Below, one piece after another: positions 17,849 to 26,147 of a stretch of DNA of 64,000 nucleotides. The notes under the pieces are model-generated. The model ran no database searches. It was not told where the DNA came from and saw nothing but the letters and a program-made list of their open reading frames with translations. Position numbers and translations under genes: made by a program. Position 1 is the first letter of the stretch; each line of letters starts with the position of its first letter. This DNA comes from JALZKA01 sp963717635 (GTDB lineage Bacteria > Actinomycetota > Thermoleophilia > Solirubrobacterales > 70-9): the NCBI GenBank assembly GCA_963717635.1, contig OY970347.1:1426001-1490000 (forward strand). The letters run 5' to 3'.

Positions 17849-18456
17849 CCGACGTGGAACCGCTCACCCCAGCGCATCACCGCGGCGCCGCGACCGTCCT
17901 GGCGGATGCGTTCCTTGACGATCCGGGCTGGCTCTCGGTCGGCCCGCAGGGCAGCCGAGCCCGCTGGAAGTTCATCCATCGAACCTGCCTCGGCGCGATC
18001 CGGATCGGGGAACGCTGGTGCGGACCGTCGTGGTGCGTGACCGAGGACGGTGAACCGATCGCCGTGCTGACGGGCTGTGCACCAGGCATCTGGCCGCCAC
18101 CGCGGTGGCGGGCGCTGCCGTACATCGCCTCCGGCTCGGTGCTCGCCGGGCCGGCGACGCTGGTGCGGTCGCTGGGCGCGGAGCGCGTATTCGAGGCCAG
18201 GCACCCCGAATACGACCACTTTCTCGTCTGGATGTTCGCCGTCAGCCCCGCGCACCAGCGCCGGGGTCTCGGTCGGCGCCTGATGGGTCAGGCGCTTGCG
18301 CAAGCAGATTCTTCCGAGGTTCCGGCGTACCTGTGGACCGGCAACCCGGACAACCTCCCGTACTACCGCTCGCACGGATTCGAGGTCTTTGACGAGGCCG
18401 TGATCCCTGGCGGCGCTCCGAACTGGTTCATGGAGCGCGCCGCTGGTACGTCTTAG
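17845..18456 (+). CDS. GNAT-family N-acetyltransferase
   Basis: The 203-residue GNAT protein has the acetyl-CoA-binding motif A in MFAVSPAHQRRGLGRRLM and motif B in YYRSHGFEVFDE. The substrate is unknown. The GTG start overlaps the RidA-family stop by four bases (GTGA), so it is in the dapF-dapL operon. Its TAG stop shares the four bases TTAG with the stop of the convergent epimerase gene. Confidence 0.85.
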   Translation: MTDVEPLTPAHHRGAATVLADAFLDDPGWLSVGPQGSRARWKFIHRTCLGAIRIGERWCGPSWCVTEDGEPIAVLTGCAPGIWPPPRWRALPYIASGSVLAGPATLVRSLGAERVFEARHPEYDHFLVWMFAVSPAHQRRGLGRRLMGQALAQADSSEVPAYLWTGNPDNLPYYRSHGFEVFDEAVIPGGAPNWFMERAAGTS

Positions 18457-19430
18457 AGCTTGCCCTCGGCCTCAAAGGTCTGACGCAGACCGGTCTCGAG
18501 GCCTCGCGGCGCGAAGCCGAGCTCGGCCACCGCCTTGTCCTGCTTGGCCCAGAAGGTGACGCCGTCGCCCGAGGAGATCAGCTCGCGCATGTTCGGCGGC
18601 TGTCCCATCAGCTTGCCGATCACCGGGCCGAACGGCGCGACCACCTTGAGCAGGCTGGTGGGGATGTTGGCGCGCGGCGCGCGCTTGCCTGCGACCTTGG
18701 CCGTCGTGTCCATCAGCCCGCGCATCGTCGTGATCTCGTCGCCGAGCACGTAGGACTCGCCAGCCTTGCCCTTGTCGAGTGCCAGCAGGATGCCGGCCGC
18801 GACGTCCTCGACGTGGACCATGTTCATCCCGAGGTCGCCGAACGGCACGAGTGGCATGCGCCCGGCGAGGAAGTCCAGCATCTGCTTGCCGAGCGCCGAA
18901 TGGTCGTCGGGCCCGTAGACCCCGCCCGGCTGCACGATCACGCACGGGAGGCCCTCGCTGATCAGGCGCTTGGCGATCTGGTGCGCCTCGTACTTGGTCT
19001 CCTCGTAGTAGGAGGTGAAGCTCTGACCAGGGTGCTGGTAGCTCTCGTCGACCACTTTGCCATGGGTGTTGCCGAAGGCACCGACCGTCGACACGTAAAC
19101 GACCTTGCCCACCCCCGCGTCGAGCGCTGCGCCCAAAGCGTTCTCGGTGCCGACCACGTTTGCCTCGTGCATCGCCGGACGCTCGCTCTTCGGGATGCCG
19201 ACCTCATAGACGGCGGCGCCGTGGATGACCGCATCGCAGCCCTCCATGCCGGCGGCGAGCGCAGCGCGATTGGAGAGGTCGCCTTCACGCAGCTCGGCGC
19301 CCAGCTCGCCCAAGGCCGAGGCCTTGGGCGGGTTCCTCACCCAGGCGACGACTTCGTCGCCCCGCGCGCACAGCTGTCTGACGACGTGCCCGCCGATGAA
19401 ACCGGTTCCACCCGTGACGAAGACCCTCAT
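18453..19430 (-). CDS. NAD(P)-dependent epimerase/dehydratase (extended SDR)
   Basis: The 325-residue extended short-chain dehydrogenase has a Rossmann motif TGGTGFIGGHV at the N-terminus and a catalytic Ser/Tyr/Lys set in VYVSTVGAFG and SYYEETKYEAH. It resembles dihydroflavonol-4-reductase-like and hopanoid-associated sugar epimerases. The substrate is not predictable. ATG 19430 is chosen; TAGGCT (minus strand, 19445-19440) lies nine bases before it. Confidence 0.85.
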   Translation of the reverse strand: MRVFVTGGTGFIGGHVVRQLCARGDEVVAWVRNPPKASALGELGAELREGDLSNRAALAAGMEGCDAVIHGAAVYEVGIPKSERPAMHEANVVGTENALGAALDAGVGKVVYVSTVGAFGNTHGKVVDESYQHPGQSFTSYYEETKYEAHQIAKRLISEGLPCVIVQPGGVYGPDDHSALGKQMLDFLAGRMPLVPFGDLGMNMVHVEDVAAGILLALDKGKAGESYVLGDEITTMRGLMDTTAKVAGKRAPRANIPTSLLKVVAPFGPVIGKLMGQPPNMRELISSGDGVTFWAKQDKAVAELGFAPRGLETGLRQTFEAEGKL

Positions 19431-19439
19431 CAAGCCGGA

Positions 19440-19445
19440 AGCCTA
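19440..19445 (-). promoter_or_regulatory. Candidate -10 element of the epimerase gene
   Basis: TAGGCT on the minus strand lies nine bases before ATG 19430. It is back-to-back with GATACT (19453-19458) for the divergent GH114-like gene; the two starts are only 35 bases apart. Confidence 0.5.
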
Positions 19446-19452
19446 GTCGGGC

Positions 19453-19458
19453 GATACT
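19453..19458 (+). promoter_or_regulatory. Candidate -10 element of the GH114-like gene
   Basis: GATACT lies seven bases before ATG 19466, the same hexamer found nine bases before both SnoaL-like starts at 29.4 and 32.2 kb. Confidence 0.45.
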
Positions 19459-19465
19459 TGGAGCG

Positions 19466-20269
19466 ATGGCTCCCCTCGCGCTGATCGCGGCTACCTTCGC
19501 CTTCGCCATCGGCGACGGCAATCTCAACGGGGGGCGTGAAGCGGTGGGCGATCGCCTCGAGCGCTTCGATCTGGTCGTGGTCGATGGGGAGGAGGCCAGA
19601 TCAGGCGAGGTCGACGAGCTGCACGAGCGTGGAGCGACGGTGCTCGCCTATCTCAGCGTCGGCACGATCGAGAAGTGGCGCGGGTGGTACCCGCGAGTGA
19701 GGCGCCACCGCCTGCGCGCCTGGCAGGACTGGAAGCACGAATGGTTCGCCGACGTCTCGGAGCCGCGGCTGCGCCGGATCCTCGCGCGCGGGGTCGCGCC
19801 GCGGATCCTCGCGAAGGGATTCGACGGCCTGTTCCTCGACAACGTCGACATGATCGAACCGCGCCGCCGCCGGGGTCAGCGCGCGGGCATGCGCAAGCTG
19901 GTGCGGCGCCTTGACCGCCTCGTCGGGCACCGCCTGCTCTTCGCGCAGAACGGATTCTGGGGACTGCGCAGGTTCGGGATCCGCGAACACCTCGACGGTT
20001 GGAACCACGAGGACGTCACCTGGACCTTCGACTTCGACCGCCGCCGGTATGTGCGCAACTCCGACCGGCACATCCAGGAGGCGCTCTCAGAGCTCGAGCG
20101 AATGCGCTCGCTGGGCCTGATCACGACGGCGACCAACTACACGAAGCGGGCGACCGGCCCGGCCGTCGAGGAGTCGGTGGACGACGCCTGCTCGGTCGGG
20201 GCGCTGCCATACGTCTCGAACATCGGCCTGACCGTTAGACGCCTGCCTGATCCGGCGCTAGGCTGCTAA
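19466..20269 (+). CDS. Secreted GH114-like (endo-polygalactosaminidase-like) protein
   Basis: The 267-residue protein has a short hydrophobic N-terminus that may be a weak signal peptide. It has TIM-barrel motifs of the GH114/TM1410 group: VLAYLSVGTIEKWRGWYP, WFADVSEPRLRRIL and the acidic GFDGLFLDNVDMIEP strand end. Family members act on alpha-1,4-galactosaminogalactan-like polymers, but most are uncharacterised. The TAA stop overlaps the promoter element of the next gene. Substrate here is unknown. Confidence 0.75.
   Translation: MAPLALIAATFAFAIGDGNLNGGREAVGDRLERFDLVVVDGEEARSGEVDELHERGATVLAYLSVGTIEKWRGWYPRVRRHRLRAWQDWKHEWFADVSEPRLRRILARGVAPRILAKGFDGLFLDNVDMIEPRRRRGQRAGMRKLVRRLDRLVGHRLLFAQNGFWGLRRFGIREHLDGWNHEDVTWTFDFDRRRYVRNSDRHIQEALSELERMRSLGLITTATNYTKRATGPAVEESVDDACSVGALPYVSNIGLTVRRLPDPALGC
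20259..20264 (+). promoter_or_regulatory. Candidate -10 element of the 20.3 kb secreted protein
   Basis: TAGGCT here is 25 bases before the TTG start, leaving room for a real leader with a GGGGAGG ribosome-binding site. It shows that the hexamer is used with leadered starts too. Confidence 0.4.
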
Positions 20270-20289
20270 GGGTCAACCGGGGAGGAACC

Positions 20290-21366
20290 TTGTCGAAAGG
20301 CACTATTCGTTCGCTCATGCTCGCCGTCGTGCTGTGCTGCGCTGTCGCCGCGCCGGCTCTTGCGAAGCCGGGGGACATCATCGTTGGCGACTCCGGCGGG
20401 GCCACCGTCTGGCGTGTAAATCCGAAGACCGGCGGGAAGCGGGTGGTTTCGGACGACCCGCGATTCGTGCGTCCCAGCGACACCGTGGTGGGGCGCGACG
20501 GGAAGATCTATGTCACCGACTACACCGCGTTAGGTGGCGCAGTGTTCTCCATCAACCCGAGGAATGGAAGCACCAGGCTGGTCAGTGAGGATCCGCGCTT
20601 CAACTTTCCCGACGGCATCGCGATGGCGCCGAACGGGGACCTCTACGTCACGAATTCGGCCGGTTCCGAAGGCGGTCTGCTCCGTGTCCGGTTGCCGAGC
20701 GGGAACACAAGCGTTGCCTCTGACGACCCGCTGATCGACGGTGTGATCGGAGTCGTGGTGCCGCCGGACGGCAAGCCGATCGTGGTCGATGATGCCCCCA
20801 CGGTGGCCAGGGTCGACCCAAGCACGGGGGTGGCCAGCCTGATCGCTGACGGCAGCGGTGGCCTCGAGGGAGGCGAGGGTCTCACCCGGGGTCCAGACGG
20901 CACCCTGTACGTGGTGAGCCAGGGCGGCGCGGCTTCGGCGGTCGATCCCCGCACCGGCGACTTCACCGTCCTCGCAACCGGCATCCCGTACGACGGCTAC
21001 GGACTTGCCTTCGACTTCAGCGGGCGGGTGATCACCCAGGCCGGCAACGCGATTTACGCGGCGAACGTCCGCAACGACAGTTTCAAGTTGATCGCTGACG
21101 GCCTCGGCTATCCGGAGGGCATGGAGGTCGAGCCACCCCGCTGCAAGGGCCTTACGGCGACGATCGTGGGAACCAAGCGCCGCGACGTGCTCAAGGGGTC
21201 CCGGTTCGGCGACGTGATCGCCGGAATCGGCGCTAAGGACACGGTGAGGGGCAAGGGCGGCAGGGACGTGATCTGCGGAGGCGGTGGTCCAGACAGGATC
21301 AACGGCGGCGCCGGCAAGGACCGGTGCTTCGGACAGGGCGGACGCGACCGCGTTCGCAGGTGCTGA
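20290..21366 (+). CDS. Secreted beta-propeller protein with C-terminal RTX-like repeats
   Basis: The 358-residue protein has a signal peptide (hydrophobic core to about residue 28, AAPALA cleavage site). NHL/SMP-30-like propeller repeats follow (PSDTVVGRDGKIYVTD, FPDGIAMAPNGDLYVTN, GGEGLTRGPDGTLYVVS). The C-terminal tail has Gly/Asp-rich calcium-binding-like nonapeptides (RFGDVIAGIGAKDTVRGKGG, CGGGGPDRINGGAGKDRC). TTG 20290 is chosen because GGGGAGG lies just upstream and the signal peptide begins there; ATG 20317 is an alternative. The function is unknown. Confidence 0.8.
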   Translation: MSKGTIRSLMLAVVLCCAVAAPALAKPGDIIVGDSGGATVWRVNPKTGGKRVVSDDPRFVRPSDTVVGRDGKIYVTDYTALGGAVFSINPRNGSTRLVSEDPRFNFPDGIAMAPNGDLYVTNSAGSEGGLLRVRLPSGNTSVASDDPLIDGVIGVVVPPDGKPIVVDDAPTVARVDPSTGVASLIADGSGGLEGGEGLTRGPDGTLYVVSQGGAASAVDPRTGDFTVLATGIPYDGYGLAFDFSGRVITQAGNAIYAANVRNDSFKLIADGLGYPEGMEVEPPRCKGLTATIVGTKRRDVLKGSRFGDVIAGIGAKDTVRGKGGRDVICGGGGPDRINGGAGKDRCFGQGGRDRVRRC

Positions 21367-21386
21367 GCGCCTCCGCGTAACCGTCC

Positions 21387-21392
21387 TACAAT
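21387..21392 (+). promoter_or_regulatory. Candidate -10 element of hflX
   Basis: TACAAT, the best plus-strand -10 match in this part of the window, lies seven bases before the GTG start of hflX. Confidence 0.5.
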
Positions 21393-21399
21393 CGGACGC

Positions 21400-22755
21400 G
21401 TGGACCGATCGCGAAACGGACCCGACGCCGACGTTTCAAACGGCGACCGCGCAGGCCTGCGCAACCCGCGGGCGCGCCAGCGTGCGCTCGCGATCGGGGC
21501 CCTTCGGCAAACGCCCGCCGAGGGCGAGGACCCGCTCGCGGAGCTCAAGGAGCTGCTGCGCACGGCCGGCGTCGCCACGGCCGACGAGATGATCCAGGTG
21601 CGCGACGAGCCTGACCCGGATCGCTACTTCGGCCGCGGGAAGCTGACCGAGCTGAAGGAGCAGATCAAGCGTTCCGGAGCGAACCTGGTCGCGTGCGACG
21701 ACGAGTTGGCGCCGCGACAGGAGCGCAACCTCGAAGCGGCGCTGGACGTCCCGGTGATCGACCGCACGGCGGTGATCCTCGACATCTTCGCCGACCATGC
21801 TCACACCGCCGAGGGCAACCTTCAGGTCGAACTGGCCCAGCTCGAATACAACCTCGCCCGGATGCGCGGCCTCTGGACCCACCTCGAGCGCCTCGGCGCC
21901 GGCCGGATGGACGGTGGCATCGGCACCAGGGGCCCCGGCGAGTCCCAGATCGAGACCGATCGCCGGCTCGCGCGCGACCGGATCACGGCGCTGAAGCGGC
22001 GCCTGGTCCGGCTCGAGCACGGGCGCGAGACGATGCGCGCGAACCGTGAAGCCGCCGCGGTGCCGTCCGTCGCGCTGGCCGGCTACACGAACGCCGGCAA
22101 GTCCACGCTCCTGAACGCGCTGACCGGCGCCGGGGTCAGCGTCGGCTCGCGCCTGTTCCACACGCTGGACCCGACGACCCGCGCCTACGAGCACGAGGGG
22201 CGCCGTTATCTGGTCACCGACACGGTCGGCTTCATCCGCAAGCTGCCCCACCAACTCGTGGAGGCGTTCAAGGCGACGCTCGAGGAGACCCGTCTGGCCG
22301 ACCTGATCGTCCATGTCGTCGATGCTTCCGAACCCGAGGAGCAGCGGGCCGGCGCGATCGCCGCCGTCGATCAGGTCCTGGACGAGATCGAGGCGGGGCA
22401 GAGGCCGCGCCTGATCGCCTTCAACAAGATCGACCTGCTCGAGCCCGGGGAGCGGTCGCGGCTGCTCGTCGGCCGCCGCGACGTGGCCGGTGTCTCGGCC
22501 GAGACCGGCGAGGGGATCGACGACCTCCGCGACCGGATCGCCACCGAGTTCGAACGTACGCTCCAGCCGCTCGAGCTGCTGCTTCCGTACAGCGAAGGCG
22601 CGCGGCTGGCCGAGCTGCACGACCTGGCCGGGGACCTCGAGCGCGAGGAGCGTTCCGACGGCGTCCTCGTCCACGCCAGGGTTCCCGCCGCGCTCGCACA
22701 CCGCTTCACCGAGTTTGCGGTGAACGGCGACGGCAACGGCTTCCAAGCCACCTGA
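21400..22755 (+). CDS. hflX: GTPase HflX
   Basis: The 451-residue protein has the HflX N-terminal ATP-binding domain, its GGIGTRGPGESQIETDRR linker, and an Obg/Era-type G domain: G1 GYTNAGKSTL, G3 DTVGFI and G4 NKID. HflX binds the 50S subunit and splits stalled ribosomes under stress. The GTG start is supported by TACAAT seven bases upstream. dut follows 20 bases after the stop with its own promoter-like hexamer. Confidence 0.95.
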   Translation: MDRSRNGPDADVSNGDRAGLRNPRARQRALAIGALRQTPAEGEDPLAELKELLRTAGVATADEMIQVRDEPDPDRYFGRGKLTELKEQIKRSGANLVACDDELAPRQERNLEAALDVPVIDRTAVILDIFADHAHTAEGNLQVELAQLEYNLARMRGLWTHLERLGAGRMDGGIGTRGPGESQIETDRRLARDRITALKRRLVRLEHGRETMRANREAAAVPSVALAGYTNAGKSTLLNALTGAGVSVGSRLFHTLDPTTRAYEHEGRRYLVTDTVGFIRKLPHQLVEAFKATLEETRLADLIVHVVDASEPEEQRAGAIAAVDQVLDEIEAGQRPRLIAFNKIDLLEPGERSRLLVGRRDVAGVSAETGEGIDDLRDRIATEFERTLQPLELLLPYSEGARLAELHDLAGDLEREERSDGVLVHARVPAALAHRFTEFAVNGDGNGFQAT

Positions 22756-22763
22756 GCGGCGGC

Positions 22764-22769
22764 TAGGCT
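22764..22769 (+). promoter_or_regulatory. Candidate -10 element of dut
   Basis: TAGGCT lies six bases before the GTG start of dut, within the short gap after hflX. Confidence 0.45.
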
Positions 22770-22775
22770 CGGCCT

Positions 22776-23207
22776 GTGGAGCTTGCCTGCCGACGCCTCA
22801 CCGAGGACGCCACGCTCCCTACGCGTGCGCATGACGGCGACGCCGGGCTCGACCTCTACGCGGCGGAGGCGGCGACGCTGGAAGCGGGGGAGAGGGCCAG
22901 TGTCGGCACGGGCATCGCGATCGAGATTCCAGAGGGCCACGCTGGGCTGGTTCTGCCCCGCTCAGGGCTGGCGGCGCGGCACGGGATCACGCTGGTGAAC
23001 GCGCCGGGCCTGATCGACGCGGGCTATCGCGGTGAGCTGAGCGTCCTCTTGCTGAACACGGATCGGGCCGAATCGTTTGAGATCGCGCCCGGCGACCGGA
23101 TCGCCCAGCTCGTGATCACCCCGTTCGCCGATGCCAGCCCGATCGAGGCAGCACAGCTCAGCCTCACCGAACGCGGCAACGGCGGTTTCGGCTCGTCCGG
23201 CCGCTAA
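22776..23207 (+). CDS. dut: Deoxyuridine 5'-triphosphate nucleotidohydrolase
   Basis: The 143-residue trimeric dUTPase has all motifs: DAGLDLYA (1), LPRSGLAARHGI (2), NAPGLIDAGYRGEL (3), GDRIAQLVI (4) and a C-terminal RGNGGFGSSGR P-loop-like arm (5). It removes dUTP and supplies dUMP. The TAA stop shares CTAA with the stop of convergent gatD. Confidence 0.95.
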   Translation: MELACRRLTEDATLPTRAHDGDAGLDLYAAEAATLEAGERASVGTGIAIEIPEGHAGLVLPRSGLAARHGITLVNAPGLIDAGYRGELSVLLLNTDRAESFEIAPGDRIAQLVITPFADASPIEAAQLSLTERGNGGFGSSGR

Positions 23208-23947
23208 CCGCGGCGAGCGGCCGTCCGCGCGCTCTCGTGGGCGGCGGCCTCAAGCGTGTCGTCTAGCGGCGCGAGCTCCGGCTCGGTCCCGCCGCGCCGT
23301 GCCAGCGCCAGCTGGATCAGCCGATCGGCGAGCCAGGCGTTCTTGGGCAGCAGCGGCCCGTGCATGTAGGTCCCGATCAGGTTGCGCTGGCGCACCCCTT
23401 CGTAGCCGTCGCGCCCGTTGTTGCCGTGACCCTCGAGCACCCGGCCCAGCGGGGTCGCGCCCGGACCGAGATGCGTCCTGCCGCCATGGTTCTCAAAGCC
23501 GGCGAGGGTTCGCGGCCCGGTTCCGACGTCGGCTTCGATCGCGATGTTGCCGATCAGGCGGGGCCCGTCCTCTCGCACCGTCTCGAGGTCGGCGAGGCCA
23601 AGCCCCTCGATTCGCTCCTCGCCGAGCTGGTAGCTGTGCCCCAGGAGCTGGTAGCCGCCACACACCGCCAAGACCACGGCGCCGTCGGCGACCGCCGCGA
23701 CAAGCCCGTCGCGCTTCGTAGCCACCATGTCAGTGGCGACCAGCCGTTGGTCACGGTCCTGCCCGCCGCCGATGTAGATCAAGTCGTGGGCCTCCGGGTC
23801 GATTGGATCGCCGGGCCCGGCCGCCGCGTTTTCGAACCCGATGCCGCGCCATTCGCAGCGGCGGCGCAGGAACAGGATGTTCCCGCGGTCGGCGTAGATG
23901 TTCATCTGCTCCGGATAGAGCGTCAGCAGGCGCAGCTCGGCACTCAT
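23204..23947 (-). CDS. gatD: Lipid II isoglutaminyl synthase, glutamine amidotransferase subunit
   Basis: The 247-residue class I glutamine amidotransferase has the nucleophile Cys in VLAVCGGYQLLG and catalytic His in GTYMHGPLLPKN. The opening LTLYPEQMNIYADRGN is typical of GatD. With MurT it amidates the alpha-carboxylate of D-Glu in lipid II. ATG 23947 overlaps the preceding stop by four bases (ATGA). The open frame extends upstream to 24022 inside the methyltransferase gene without GatD similarity. It is third in the murT operon. Confidence 0.92.
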   Translation of the reverse strand: MSAELRLLTLYPEQMNIYADRGNILFLRRRCEWRGIGFENAAAGPGDPIDPEAHDLIYIGGGQDRDQRLVATDMVATKRDGLVAAVADGAVVLAVCGGYQLLGHSYQLGEERIEGLGLADLETVREDGPRLIGNIAIEADVGTGPRTLAGFENHGGRTHLGPGATPLGRVLEGHGNNGRDGYEGVRQRNLIGTYMHGPLLPKNAWLADRLIQLALARRGGTEPELAPLDDTLEAAAHESARTAARRG

Positions 23948-24678
23948 CGGGCCTCCAAGAGGACCACGACCGATCCGACATACCTGGCGGTCGTCGGGAC
24001 CACGCGCCGGCCCGCCGGCCACAGGCCCACAGCCCGCGCCTCGTCCTCGACGGTGTCTGCGGCGAGCACCGCAAGCCGCGTTTCGTCCAGGGCATCTTCG
24101 AGATCGCCTTCGGGCGAGACCACCTGCCGCAGGCGGGTGACGAGCAGCGAAACGCCATCCTCGACGATCTCCAGCGGCAGGCTCGAGTAGATCCAGCCGT
24201 CGATCTCGACGACGTCCGGCAGCGGCTGGTCCGGTTCCCCGGCACCGGCCGGTACGTCCTCGACGATCGCGATCGCCAGCAGGCCGCCGGGTTTCAGGTG
24301 CTTGGCCGCGGCCTCCATGGCCGCTCGCCGTTCGTCCGAGTCGCCGAACAGCTGGAGCGTCTGCATCGGAACCACGATCAGCGCGAACGTCGCATCCAGG
24401 TCGAAGGTGCGCGCGTCGCCGACCTGGACCGCAAGGTCGAGGCCGCGGGCCCGAGCGCGCTCGCGCAAGGCTTCGGTCAGCGGCGCGTCCAGGTCAAGCG
24501 CGGTGACCAGGTGGCCCTCTTTGGCCAGGTCCAGCGAGACGCGTCCTGTCCCGCATCCGATCTCGAGCACGGGGCCGGCGGCCGCGCCGGCGAGCTCGCG
24601 CCACAGCGGCAGGTCGGCGTCGTAGGAACCGCACTCGACGTCGTGCCAGATCACGGCTTCATCCCGGACGACCTTCAT
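23944..24678 (-). CDS. SAM-dependent methyltransferase embedded in the murT-gatD operon
   Basis: The 244-residue class I methyltransferase has motif I VLEIGCGTGRVSLDLA, an acidic loop TALDLDAP, and a central region like small-molecule methyltransferases (HLKPGGLLAIAIVED). It overlaps murT and gatD by four bases on each side (ATGA both times). The two lipid II amidation genes are normally adjacent. The tight coupling suggests a linked role, perhaps cell-wall precursor modification, but the substrate is not known. Confidence 0.85.
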   Translation of the reverse strand: MKVVRDEAVIWHDVECGSYDADLPLWRELAGAAAGPVLEIGCGTGRVSLDLAKEGHLVTALDLDAPLTEALRERARARGLDLAVQVGDARTFDLDATFALIVVPMQTLQLFGDSDERRAAMEAAAKHLKPGGLLAIAIVEDVPAGAGEPDQPLPDVVEIDGWIYSSLPLEIVEDGVSLLVTRLRQVVSPEGDLEDALDETRLAVLAADTVEDEARAVGLWPAGRRVVPTTARYVGSVVVLLEAR

Positions 24679-26147
24679 TCCCAAAACGCCCTCGCGAGTC
24701 CCCGGTCGGCGAGCAGGGTCCGCAGCTCGATCAGAGCGGTGTAGGTGGGCAGGGCAAACAACGCGTTCGGCGTGGCGTCCACCGCGTCGTCGAGGGACGC
24801 TGCGATGTCGTCCTTGACAAGGATCAACCCGGGGTCCACGCCCGCGTACTTGAGGCGCAGGGCCATCTCCGGCGCCCGGGTGCCGGCACAGGTCACGCGC
24901 CGGACGGCGCCGGCGAGCAGCTCGAAGTCGGCGTCCCAGATCCAGGACACGTCGCGTCCGTCGGCGATCTCGTCGTTGAGAGCGATCCACAGATCGATCC
25001 CCTCGCCGCCCTCGCGTGCGGCCTCCAGCCCGAGGGTGCGGAGCACCTCGTTGGCGCCGGCCGGGTTCTTGATCAGAAGGATCGAGACCGGGGTCGACCC
25101 GACGTTCACGGTCTCGACCCGGCCGAATGCAGCTTCGACCCGCTCCAGCCCGGCGATCGCTTGGTCCGCTTTTACGCCCAGGTCGAGCGCCGCCGTGAGC
25201 GCAGCGAGCGCGTTGTAGACGTTGTAGAGGCCGGGCAGGGGGAGGCGCAGACGCAGCGGGCCACCGGGCGTGGTTATGTCAACTTCGGACCCGCGCATGC
25301 CGTCCAGGCGAATCGCGGTGGCCGCGACGTCGGGAACAGGCCGGTCGGCGCCGCAATTGGGGCAGTCGTAGTGGCCCAGGTGCCCGACGAACGCGCGCTC
25401 GTACGCATAGGGCGCGCCGCAGCGACGGCAGTGCTTGGCGTCGTGAGCGTGCTGGAGCTCGGGGAGGGCCTGCGATGCGTCCTCGATGCCGAAGAAGGTG
25501 ACGCCGGCGCGCCGTTGAAGCTCGTGATCGCGGCCGAGGTCCGCGATCAGCGGGTCGTCGGCGTTCAGGACCAGCCGGCCGCGGCCATCGCGTTCGGCGA
25601 CCATCGCCGCCCACTCGTCGGCGAGGTGCTCGAGCTCGCCGTAGCGGTCGAGCTGGTCGCGGAACAGGTTCGAGAGGACGATCAGGTGCGGGTCAAGCTG
25701 TCGGGCGATCGTCGGCAGCCACGCCTCGTCGACCTCGAACAGGCCCTCGGTGCCGCTCTGGTCGAGGAGCGCGGTGGCGACGCCCCAGCTCATGTTCGAG
25801 CCAGCGCGGTTGTGGACCGGATGGCGGCCCGCCGCGGCGAGCGCTGCCGCCAGCATGCCCGCCGTCGTGGTCTTGCCGTTGGTGGCGCTGATCACCGTGA
25901 TGCCGTCGTCAAGTCCCTGACCGAGCCTGGAGATCGCGTCCGGCGCCATTCGCAGCAGCATCCGACCCGGGAGCGTGGTGCCGCCGCCGCGGCCGCTGCG
26001 TCTGCTCAGGCGTCCGGCCGAGCGAGCCAGCCCCAACTTGGCGCGGAACGCCGGCCCGGCGGCGGTACGAGCGCGGATCAAACTCTCACCCTTACCAGAA
26101 GGGCGAAGACGCTTTCGCGCCTTGCGTCGCTCATCAAACCCCGCCAT
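24675..26147 (-). CDS. murT: Lipid II isoglutaminyl synthase, Mur-ligase subunit
   Basis: The Mur-ligase-like protein has the ATP-binding ISATNGKTTTAG, a central zinc-ribbon insertion with CRRC and CPNC pairs, and a C-terminal DUF1727 domain, the MurT layout. It activates D-Glu of lipid II for amidation with ammonia from GatD. The ATG-started frame is 490 residues, but its first ~22 residues are encoded by repeat copy B and are highly basic. TTG 26081, behind AAGGGTGAG, gives a more typical N-terminus. The end is firm, the start uncertain. The ATG lies inside the lipid kinase gene by 14 bases. Confidence 0.9.
   Translation of the reverse strand: MAGFDERRKARKRLRPSGKGESLIRARTAAGPAFRAKLGLARSAGRLSRRSGRGGGTTLPGRMLLRMAPDAISRLGQGLDDGITVISATNGKTTTAGMLAAALAAAGRHPVHNRAGSNMSWGVATALLDQSGTEGLFEVDEAWLPTIARQLDPHLIVLSNLFRDQLDRYGELEHLADEWAAMVAERDGRGRLVLNADDPLIADLGRDHELQRRAGVTFFGIEDASQALPELQHAHDAKHCRRCGAPYAYERAFVGHLGHYDCPNCGADRPVPDVAATAIRLDGMRGSEVDITTPGGPLRLRLPLPGLYNVYNALAALTAALDLGVKADQAIAGLERVEAAFGRVETVNVGSTPVSILLIKNPAGANEVLRTLGLEAAREGGEGIDLWIALNDEIADGRDVSWIWDADFELLAGAVRRVTCAGTRAPEMALRLKYAGVDPGLILVKDDIAASLDDAVDATPNALFALPTYTALIELRTLLADRGLARAFWE
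26083..26140 (+). repeat. Dispersed ~60-base repeat, copy B
   Basis: The copy matches copies A and C but with CTTGCG in place of CTAGCG in the core. It covers the lipid kinase stop and the annotated murT N-terminus. Its minus-strand sequence supplies the AAGGGTGAG run that could act as the murT ribosome-binding site. Confidence 0.65.

Noticed and set aside
22548..22563. Possible SOS-like site CGAACGTACGCTC inside hflX
   Set aside because: Only one half-site matches, and it is in codons that encode a normal hflX segment.
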